Origin: Tubiluchus corallicola
Taxonomy: Eukaryota; Priapulida; Priapulimorpha; Priapulimorphida; Tubiluchidae
Length of the DNA stretch: 38,500 bases
Assembly (NCBI GenBank): GCA_030141605.1
Contig: JAQGDQ010000419.1
Span: 64,001-102,500 of the forward strand
Direction: 5' to 3'
This document shows, one piece after another, positions 11,105 through 21,800 of this stretch. The notes beneath the pieces are model-generated. The model worked only from the letters and a program-made list of their open reading frames with translations. It searched no databases and was not told where the DNA came from. Each line of letters opens with the position of its first letter. Position 1 is the stretch's first letter. A program made the translations under genes and the position numbers.

Positions 11105-14100
11105 CTGTCAAAAAATGCACGAACAATTTTTGTTATTTCATTAATACACTAAAAGTAATTACAAATGGGGTACACTGTCAAGAAAAAATTAACCAATACT
11201 CGACAGCCCGATTGGACAGCTGAAGTTTATCAAAATTTAAAATTCGTGGTCAATTTTTAAGCATTGAAATTTCTTATTCAATTAGTAGGGTTTAAACGCT
11301 AGCTGACAACTTTATTACAGTTTTACAACATTTCCTGCATATCTTCCAAACATTTCACACCCAGCTGTAACCACAACATCGTTAATATATAATTTATATT
11401 GAAAACTTTTCCGAAAACTAGAGCGCGAATGACAAGTGGAAAATTTAACGTTATTGCGTTGAACGAAAAAAAAACAGGTTTTAATTAAACGACTTTTACA
11501 TGGCATTAATGCATGATTTGCATTTGGGACTCATTAAAATAAAAGAAGGAAAACCAGACATGTTCCTAACGAGATTCGAACTCAGGCCTTTTGAACGCCA
11601 GGAACTGGGGAATTTCAAATTCTTGTTTGGGAGAACTGTTATAAAGTAATAAATTAACCAAGAAGTAATTTCATTCAAATTTAACAAAACTCTCAAAACT
11701 TTACTGGGCTGTTATACAGTCGAATAAAACTAAAAACCGGACCTATATAAACAGTGTGCGTGTACCTGGTATAGTTTAGAAAGTCTTCACTTAGCTAGAA
11801 TACAAGACCTACAGCACTCATTAGCGCAATAGGAAAAAATACGAGCCTTCTTCATCAAGGTCATTACTAAGCACCCTGAAATATCGCCTTATATCGGAAA
11901 CTTGAAACTGTGACGTTTCTATCTAAATCCTACAGTTAAAAATTGACTTACAATTTCGACAACACCGTTTTGCACTAGATCCACATTAGACCTTAATACA
12001 TTCACGATTATAACAGTATCATATATATATTTAACGAACAGAACGCAGTACTTTCAAAAACTATAGCTTACATAGGTAGAACACAGAAAAATTCTATTTT
12101 TATAGCCAAATTATAGGCCTACGCAGGCAGCCGTAGAAAAACGTCTCAAATCTTCATTCAGTTACAGTAAATTGGCCACATTCCGCGGGAATTCAAACTA
12201 AGAATATCATTATCGGTAACTATAACTGCACAGCATAAAAACTTGTGTGAACGTAATTATAAAACTACCTGATAAGCAATTAAACGACAAAAACCTGCTT
12301 CTAGTTTTGTATTCATAACATGCTGATTGTATGAGTAATAGACTATCATACAGTACTTTAACGGTAAAGTTCGAAGCATTACAAAACAAACACTACTTTT
12401 ATTTACATTGAAATAATACCTGTGCCTGCTAGTAAAGTAGACTAATAGCAATGCACAAATACTGCACTAGCGGCAACATAAACAGCAACACAAGTTTTAA
12501 TAGTAAATCAGCATTTTATTTCGGCGTAAAATGTACTTTTATTGGTCTCGTGCGATCAAATAACAGAAGGTACACCGGAATGAGGGTAAAATGGCACAAG
12601 AAAAATGGCGTGGTAAATATTGTTTTTTGTCTGTTAGAGCAGTAAATCTATGACGAAAAATATGCTTAAAAGATTTCCACGGAATTGTTTTTTCCGATTT
12701 CCAAGATATTTGCTTTATGGAGAAGGCGGGTTATACGATGTCAAAACGGCCATTTTTAGCTCGTTCTTTTTTCGCAAAATTTCACCGAACAGTACAAAAT
12801 CATTCGTGAAGCACTTCATGGTGGTCTCAGAGGGAGCGTCTAGTACTTCTTTCTTTATTAGTTTCCTCCACCAGAACGAACAACTACAGGTTAGTTCCAG
12901 GTTCAATTTTGAGAAATTCTCGCTCAGAAACTGTGCAACGCTGTTTGTAACCATTTGCTTCTTAATGTATATTACCTTATAAGCTGACTTCGTATGTAAA
13001 TAGCTATACATAAATCAGTCTATCACACCGCCACAAATAAGGTTAGAAAAAATAGACAAACACTATGTGGAATATTCGTGCATTATTGACTATAATTCTA
13101 TTTCATTTAACAAACTACTCTGTGAGTCTTTTGCTAGCTATATAATACTATGCAGGTACATTTTTGTATGTTTGCTTGTTATTCTTTGTTTTACGTTTTT
13201 ATTCAAAGAATCAGATGAATAACTTTAACCTTGCTCGACTTTGGTAGAGATATGTTTCCTGCTAAGCGCATTCTAGTTTTATTACAGAAATCAAATACAT
13301 TAAAATAACCTGGGTCATTTTTTCCCTGTGCATATTTTACCTACTTTTCCATTTATACCATTCTGATTTTAATAATTATTGAAATTTGAGTTTTGTTTTG
13401 TCATGCAATTTTTTTAAAATATAGACTATGTTGATTTAGAGAACTAAAAACAAAAGTTTATCAAATCACTAGTCAGTAAATTTATTGCACGTATATTATA
13501 TGAAATATTAAATCTGCATGAAGTATTTTGAGTTCTAGCATGCAGTTTTGGCATTTAAAATGATTCCAATGCTTGTTTTTTTGCTTTTCATTGGATTTTA
13601 ATGTTGATTTGTTATTATTTTGTTTTGTTTTTTTTCACATGAAATACTGAAATAATATTCGAAATAACTCTGTTGCTTGGTTCTTTTTATATTTTAATGC
13701 TTGCATGCATTATTGCAATTACGTTTCATTTGTTTTTTTACGTTGATGTTATTTTGAATTGTTATGATTTTTTTTGCCTGAACTTTATTTTCGTTAAGTT
13801 TTTTTAAGTATGCAACTGTTGTGATTCTTTTCATTTTAAAGTTTTCTTTAAAAGTATGCATAGTAGCAATAGCCACCTTAACATGGGATGACAGCAGTGA
13901 TGATCATATGGTCCTTTCTGTCATTCCATCTAAGAAGTTGTATCTAAAAGTTGTTGTTGCTTTTATTTGTGATCTCTAAAGAGACAGTAAACTATTGTAC
14001 AAGTTTTCTATTTGTACCATTTTTACCTGTGGTATTTTACGGCGCACTGGTACATAAATATAAAAATGCACAAAAACTACAGATTAAATGAGACTCCTAG

Positions 14101-15327
14101 CAAGAACTTATTTTAGCACTGCTACTCAGCCACTTAGCAGGCTGCATTACAGTAATTACGAAATACAAAGTACATACAAAAAATGTAATTAATTATGAAT
14201 ATGAATACTTGCAGGATAAACCAGACATTTTATCAAAAATGAATGCCCTTTTACAAAATCTTATTGGTCTTTTTTAAACAAATACGTGTCTGCTATTAAC
14301 TACAGAGTCGCTGTAAACAAGCTAAATTAATGCACTCAAGAAATTAAATATTTTTAGTTTGAAATAATTATGGTGCGTTATACCCTAGTTTCAACGGTAA
14401 ATCATTGTTATTGCCTTTTCGTTTTGGGCCAATTAAACTTCTTGTCATTGTACCCTCATATTTTGAAAACCAAGCAAATTTCATAGCCCAATGAAACTTT
14501 AAATACTCTGACATTTCAGAAATGTAAGAACGATTCGCCCCCCCCCCAAATAAGAATTTTTACACGAATCGGATATAGAGATTACCCACAATACATATTT
14601 TGCTGTTATTCTAGAATCTAGAAGAACTATGGCTGTTGTTGGACTAACACCCACTACTACTCTACCTCTGCCCTGGCAAAGCGTACACAAAAAAGGTCAA
14701 GTAATTAATGCTAATCAGTTCTTACACAATAAGCTCTTTTAATCAGCCATTCACTGATAACAATGAGGGCAAATGAACCTTTTGCTATATTACACGCGTC
14801 TGCTGTACCTCCAATCACAATGGTACAGTAGTAAAACAAGTCGCGTGCTGCAGCTACTGTATTGTTCTGAATCAGAGTAGGCAAATAAGTCCAAATAATA
14901 CAGCACGTTGTTATAACTTATAAGTATAACGTATTATTTAGTATTTTTACACGTAATCAGTTCAGTGCAGGTTATATAATTAACTAGTACAGTCATAATA
15001 ATTTTATAAACAACTATAATTACACAACCGTCTAGGTAAATCCACTTTATGAGTTTGTAGACACGTAAACTAAATTAACATGTCACCTATTAGCAAATCA
15101 ATATAGATGAGTAAAAAGAAAACTAGAATCTACACACTTACCTACAAATCAGCAAGGGTGTAATAATAACTACAAGCTACTCCAGTTCCCGTACTGCGCC
15201 TGCAAATACTATGTCGATTAACACTTCACTCATATACAACATTAATCACGAAGTTACCATGTTGAACACATGCTATTACAATCACATTTACAGGAGACAA
15301 AACTAAATCCAGCACAGAAAATCTTAC
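11105..15327 (-). other. Probable ADGRL leader intron
   Basis: No coding exon could be tied to the receptor here. Visible items are a SINE-like B box near 11573, overlapping open frames at 12650-13011 and a T-rich stretch (13560-13870). Its status as an intron depends on the inferred leader exon at 15328. Confidence 0.45.
11540..11640 (-). repeat. Possible tRNA-derived SINE fragment
   Basis: Read on the minus strand, GAGTTCGAATC (11583-11573) fits an RNA polymerase III B box, followed by GGAACATGTCTGG. No clear A box was found, so it is either truncated or a chance match. Confidence 0.35.
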
Positions 15328-15530
15328 ATGATCACATTCCATGGCCTGCTGTCTGACTGTGATGTAACTGTAACACGGTCACGCACGAGAGCACCGCCCC
15401 TTTTACCTGTAACTTTCTAAGCATAAGCGCAGTTGGCCGTGTACGCTAGAGCCTGTCAGGAAGCTGCAGCAGCGCTTGTCTAATCAAGGAGGAGGCGGTA
15501 TCATTCTGATCTCCCGCCATTAAACTATAA
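15328..15530 (-). promoter_or_regulatory. Candidate ADGRL leader exon and promoter
   Basis: This block is richer in GC and CpG than its surroundings and has GC-box-like words (CCGCCCC near 15397, GGAGGCGG near 15490). On the minus strand a good donor (GATCAT then gtaaga) lies at 15327. Joining it to the acceptor at 11104 gives a leader with a start codon across the junction. All of this is inferred; the transcription start is not visible. The block could also serve the plus-strand gene. Confidence 0.4.
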
Positions 15531-18500
15531 AAATCCTGCACAATATTTTTACAGAAATAAGAAACACGACCTTTGAGATTTTCAATGCACTACTAAAAGG
15601 CACCAATTGTGAATAATAATTTTTATAATAAATATTACTATCCTGATTTGTGAAATTCATCCAATAAATATTTCTTGGATATTGGTTTTTGGATAGTTTA
15701 CAATAATCCACGACTATCGATAAAGTATGGAACACAAATATCAGTAATAGCACAAATAGACACGAAAAAAATCTATTTAACTATTGTACATAATAATAGC
15801 TAGTTGTACGTTTTATAACTAAAATAAGCCCTTAGAATATTATGTAAGCACATTGCCTACTTTAATGTTTTGCGAGATGTACATGTAAGCCGTCGGTACG
15901 GCTTTCTCACCTTTCTGCAATAATTTTCCTATAATCAGTCACTGTTTACAAGTCTTGGAAAATCAGAATTTCCCAATGCATTACAAACTTGAAGATTCAT
16001 GATAATATTAATTTAAATAATTTCTCAAAATTGTACTCAACAAGTGGCCTGCACGTTTTGCATGTGTAACTTGTGTGACAGTAGCGTTGCTTGTCTAAGG
16101 ATGCTGAAAATAAAGTACATTGTAACCGTTCAAGCAAGATCATGAAATTGTTGCAAGACTTGGAACTGTCTTATATAATTAAGGTGGAGTGTAAACAACA
16201 GTATGAAATATAAAATTTTTGAACTTTTCTTTTCAGTAATGATCTTCTTTACATCATACTTACAATGTGCAGTACATCTATAAACTTAGTGTAAGTATTT
16301 TTAATACTGCATGGCATTGAATGATTATGGCCATTGGATGATTATTGGACTTGCAGCCGCAAGAAAATCGAAGATTCCATATTGGGAACTAAATCTTTGA
16401 GCATATCCTTTCAGTCTTTAATGTTACTCATGTGGTTACTTTTAGTTATTCATCCATGTGTTACAAGTATAATAATAAGCATTTAATAGAAATAAGAATG
16501 TCCATGTGTGTTCTACAGCTAAATAAGGGATGGTACAAAATGGGATACAAAAACAATGGGTAACTCGGAAATATTTATTCAAAGTATTGTTCAATCACAG
16601 AGAATCTATCATTTCCTCAGTATTTGATGTAGAGCCCTTGTGTGGCTCTGATATAAATCTGCCTCTAATTTTTTGAGGATTCGACCAAAGCAGTGATTTC
16701 AGCAGCTGGAAATCATGCTAACCTGAAAAGCTTATAATTATGTGCAATCTAAAATACCAATCAATGGCATTATATTCTTGGATCATCTTGATTGTCTTCC
16801 ACTTTGTCTTTCGGGATGGCTCCATGATCCAATGAAAAAAATAGACCACAGCATGATCTGACTTGTTGCTGGTGGTAGGGAGAAGTGAGAAAAATCAATT
16901 TAAGCGTGAGTCGCGAAGAAAAGCCGTAATTACTACAATAGGATTCGCAATTATAAGTGTATTGCAAGTAGCCACCGCGAAATTGTCGAATTACCTTGTC
17001 GTTATGTTAAATATTTTTCAGTCATTTATTGTGCTAATATACACAACCCGTATAATGTTTTAGATACACTATATCGAAATATGTAGTATGGATGTTACAG
17101 CCTTTTCTAATTTATTTATAACTAGCATTTTAGGATAGGGTAAAATTTGTAAAATTGCTAGGTAAGCCTTTTCGTATTTTGTTTTACCGCCATTTTGAGC
17201 AATAAATATGCTTCTGGCATAAGGCGTCTTGATCACTTTCTGTATGTGTGTTATAGCATTTTTATTTATCATTTAGGAGAAAGGAAAAGGGCAAGATAAC
17301 AAGTTTTTGTATTAAATTTTACAAACCTGTAAAGTTGCAAAACAGTTCAATAGTAAGAGTTGTTCAAACAAGAAGTAGCGGACCGGGTGGAGAACTGTTA
17401 GTTCGCACACCCAAGCTAAGCAGTGTCCATAAGTCATGCATTTTTTGCATTTCAGAGATTTTTGTAAATGGTTAATTTTTCAGTGCTACAATTTCAACTT
17501 TCGGTCCTACTTTCACGATTAATTAACATTAATGGTTTTCCAATTATGATTTGGTTATGTTGCAATGTTCTGGTGTGTGGTATTGTTGTATGTTGCTTGT
17601 TTTGACCCTGGCTTAACCGACTATTCCCATTGTTGCATGACCACGAATTTGTAAATCTCATTGTAAATAAGGATACACCAAAATTCGGAAACGAGCGGAT
17701 TTCGGTTCGTTTCCATTGTAGAAATAAAAATCGGTAAAGTTTTGTTTCGGCAAAATTTTTTTCTAAGAAATTCTGCTGAAATTTTGCAAAATTTAGTTTC
17801 GATTTGGTTTGTTGAAATATATTCGGTCTCGACCGGTAAAAATTCGTCTTTATGATTCGTCATTTTTGTCCAATGAACACCGCCATTAAATAATACAACT
17901 AAGCCTGGCAAGAGCAACGAACAATTTTTCAACAAAACTGTTTGCGCTTGGCGGCCTGGCAACTTGAACTAGCTCATGAAATTTTGCCATTTAGGGTGAT
18001 GCACCTGGATGCCGTGAAGTTGTTCATTTGTTGACATCTTTATTTTTACAATGTACGTACATGTGGTTTTCTTGTTAATTTTGCAGAAGAAATTGTGAAT
18101 TTTGCGTAAATTATAATTATTGTCAACACTGTTCAATGAATTTCGTATAACCATGTCAAGCGCCGGTAAATGATGCTGATCAAATGCAAGCATGTGAGAT
18201 TTCTTGTTTGTGAAATGTGAAATTCGGTTTCGGCAAAATAAAATTGTAGAAATTCGGTTCAGCCAAAAAAGGTTTGACAAATTCGGTACCGGCTGGGTTC
18301 GGTAAAATCGGGTTTTGGTGCATCCCTACCTCGTAGTAATGAGTGAGTGTAAACTTTTTGTGAAATAGCATTTTGATGCTTCTCTGACAATTGGATTAAT
18401 TTAATGTATGCTGTAAACATTACAGTTTTGGATAACTGAGGCATCACTAACTGCATACGTAGATTCTCAAAGGATACAAGGTTTCACTAATATGGTGATG

Positions 18501-18711
18501 ATATAAGATTGGCAAGCTTAGTTTACCTGTCTCAGAGTCTCGTGTACAGCAACTTCTGCCTGTCCTCGGGCAAATTTATCGGCATTTCGAGGAGGTTGTT
18601 TGTTAAATTTGTGCCCTGTCATAATAGTACTGACGGACATAACACCAGGATTGCTTTAACAAATTTAAACGTAAATGCACTTCTCTGTAAATTATTGGTG
18701 ATTACTTTCAG
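15531..18711. other. Interval between the two divergent genes
   Basis: No supportable coding exon. The STAG leader exon(s) should lie here or in the GC-richer block to the left, because an acceptor at 18710-18711 precedes the start-codon exon. A hAT-like element fills 17668-18328; the rest is AT-rich. Confidence 0.5.
17668..18328. mobile_element. hAT-like non-autonomous element (661 bp)
   Basis: Left end TAAGGATACACCAAAA; right end on the other strand TAGGGATGCACCAAAA, forming terminal inverted repeats of a widespread hAT MITE type. The subterminal regions are full of TTCGGTAAAA/CCGAA words. No 8-bp target duplication is recognisable, and the open frames inside show no transposase motif. Confidence 0.75.
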
Positions 18712-18840
18712 ATAATCGTAAGCTATGCCGGAATTACGGTCTGCTACAGCTGTGATGCAGCAGCCGACATACGGCTTGGATCCTTCACAGACTTCCCATG
18801 TACAAGTTGATGAGTCGGAGGAATATATGCATCATGAACA
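18712..18840 (+). CDS. STAG: STAG exon with start codon (residues 1-39)
   Basis: Acceptor ctttcag ends at 18711; 18712-18724 is leader with an in-frame TAA at 18719. ATG at 18725 opens an acidic, His-ending N-terminus of low conservation. Donor gtaatt at 18841, phase 2. Chosen because it joins in frame to the next exon; homology alone would not identify it. Confidence 0.72.
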
Positions 18841-21800
18841 GTAATTATCTTTGCTAGTCGATAGATATTTACGGTTTGAGTATAACTGCCAGTTGTAAAG
18901 TAACTACTATTACTGAGATGTCAACACTGGTAATTTAGTGATATAAACGGAGATGTGTGATATAATGTCGGTACATTAAACTCCCGTCTCCAACTCCGAC
19001 TCCTAGAATTATAGAAGATTCAGTTCCGACTCTGACATAGTCTCCTAAAATTTTAGAAGATCTAACTACGAGCCTGACTCCTGAAGTTTTGGAAGCTGCA
19101 ACTCCGGCTCTGACTCCTGCCTTTAGATAACAGTTTGTAGTACTATCAATATATAGCTACAGTAGCATTTCATCTCTATCAAGTGAATCATCACGCTACT
19201 TCTTGTGCTCAAATTCTCTGAAAGCTATGTGCAAAAATAAATACATAATGTCAATATTTTTAAGAACAACAAAAAAAAAAACGAGGAGATAATGCTGTGT
19301 CACACATTGCTTACAACCGCTTCATAGTCGAACGCGACACCAAAACAGTTGTAGAGCACTTATTTCTTTAAAATCATTAGTGTCACAATTTATGCATCTT
19401 ATTGAAAAGACTTACTCCCATGTATAAGAGACCCCCTATTTTTAAAGTGAAAATTCTGAGCAAAAAAGGGTCTCTTATACACGGGAAAATACGGTATCTA
19501 GCAACGGGTTGTAATTGCCGAGGGTAAGAAGTGGAAACCTAAAGCGTAACAATCGGCAGTTTACTTTTGCTGATATAATTTACTTCACGTAACTTAATAT
19601 ACATGGAGTTTGTCTGTTTTTACCTACTCCAACAACGACTCCTCTAACAATGATTGTACTCCCGAGTCACTATTCCAAAACCCTAATTTTTGACAACTCT
19701 GACTCTTTTAAATAGATTTACTGCCGACTTTACAATCCTGGATATATAAATATTTATTAATGTACTACTTTTTGTTTTTGTTTCATGTTTTTGCGCACTA
19801 GTTGACTAAATAAATTGTAATTTTTTGTCAGTTAATAATCCGTCTAAAGTTGTTACAATAATGAAGTTTATTACTTTAAATCAGATCGTTATATATTCAA
19901 ACAGTTGTTAGGTAAATTAAAGTTTTAATTTTTTTATTTGCATCTCAAGTTTGAAAAATTAGACAAGGTAATAAAGGGAGATCGTATGTGATTGCAATTA
20001 GCTAACTGATACTAACAGAAACTAGTGCACTGAAAGTTGTGTGTATTCTAATTATTGATTTTTTAGTCTACAGATGCAACCTGAAGGAATAATGAGTCCG
20101 GTTCCTAATCCGGAAGACGTTGATTTCCAAGAAGAACAACATGGGCGGGGTAGACGTAGAAAGGCTCAAGTTCCACCCCCCGCTGAGGTGGAAGTAGCGA
20201 AGCGACCTCGAGGGGGCGGTCGTGCACCTACCAAAAGAGCAGGGCGTCCTCTGATTGATGAAAATGCTGGTTTGTTTGAGGTTGTTAAACATGGACGAAG
20301 TGCTTTGCAGGTAATCTTGTTAGGTTGCTTAAATAAGAAGTAACTGATAAGGTAGTTTGCACAGAATTTATCCCACGGAAGATTTTTTATAACTTCTAAT
20401 TAGCTGCTAATGACTGTTGTTAAAAGTTTTTACTTAGATTTATTTATTTTTTAATGCATTCTGTATCTCGCTTAAAAAATAAAAATCTCATTGGCATCTC
20501 AGTTCATTAGTTCTACACGACATGCTTTAAGATTACAGGTGTAGTAAAATTTTCCTAATTTTTCATGAATATTTGATGTCTAATTTCCATCACAAAGCCG
20601 TTATGTCATATCCCAGTATGGTTTAATAGAAATTTGCTAACCCTAGGAGAGTAAGTGCTATATGTTCTTTGAGCTCGTAAGTTGTTATATTGCATGCGCA
20701 TGTTGGAACCTGACACAAATAATGGCTTAATGAACTTATTCATAACAGCATAGATGATTGTTCTTGATAATTAGTTGGGTTCTGGTCCTACAACAATTAT
20801 AATAATAGGTAATCCTATGTTAAATGCTGTAATATAATAATAATAATTTGGTTTAGGACGTAGTCCAGGGACAACACCCATTTAACTTATTACTTGCATG
20901 TTTCTTGGATAAGTCTGCTACTTTGGTTAAAAAGCCAGCAGTACCTTTTTTAAGTCTTTGGTATGACTCAGCCAGGAATTGAACCCGTGACTTCCCGGAA
21001 TGGGGAGCTTGCATGCTACCAATGAGCTATGCCACCCGCTCATATTGGCCTTGGAGTGTTAAAGTATAAAAAATTAAAAAAAATGATTGAATAGACTGGA
21101 ATAACCATCCACAATATGAACTGTTTTTTATTAATGATGCGAGGTAATTATGTTTTAGTCATTAGTGGATGACTGGATAGAAAGATACAAAACGGACAAG
21201 GATCCTGCGTTGCTGGAATTGATGCAATTCTTCATCCGGTCGTCGGGTTGCAAGGGGGTCATTACTCCGGAGATGCAGGAGACGCTGCAACATGCTCAGA
21301 TCATCCGCAGAATGACGGAAGAGTTTGACGAGGTGAGCATGGAATTACTTACTGCTCTTTCTTGACTTGTTACTAATTTGTTACTAATTAAGGTCGGTAT
21401 TGTTGGCTCAATTCGAATTATTTGTTACTGTTTTATTTCCATGATTCGACAAGAAAGCTACTTAAAGGAAAATCAAATGATTGATTAGACTCAACCTCAT
21501 TTTAATTTACATATACATTTCCAAAATGTACATTTTCTTGTCTCTAAATGTTTGTGCAATGGCAGGCATCTTCTCTGTGTGTCAAGCACGTTTGTGTAAA
21601 CGAAGGTTGCTGTAAGGCACTGATGTGATGTAACAAAAAAACTCTACATCACAGATGAACACAGATGGGAATTTGACAATAAGCAATCTAGAAAACGATT
21701 AATTGTTGCATTTATGCCTCATCTGGTCTTTACTTTGGACAACTAATAGAGCTCATGCCATTGTTCTGCTCTTGAACCCACTATCAAACTTAAACCGTAA

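Larger units (their letters stand above)
18841..20066 (+). other. STAG intron 1 with degenerate repeats
   Basis: Non-coding; contains an imperfect ~45-bp repeat near 18980-19125 and an inverted repeat at 19416-19486. Confidence 0.7.

Noticed and set aside
17621-18456. Several minus-strand frames of 63-113 codons
   Set aside because: They lie in the hAT-like element and read its TTCGG-type repeats; no transposase motif.
20970-21040. Possible functional tRNA gene on the minus strand
   Set aside because: A and B boxes are present, but the cloverleaf stems do not close and a second degenerate copy with the same non-tRNA tail shows it is a SINE.
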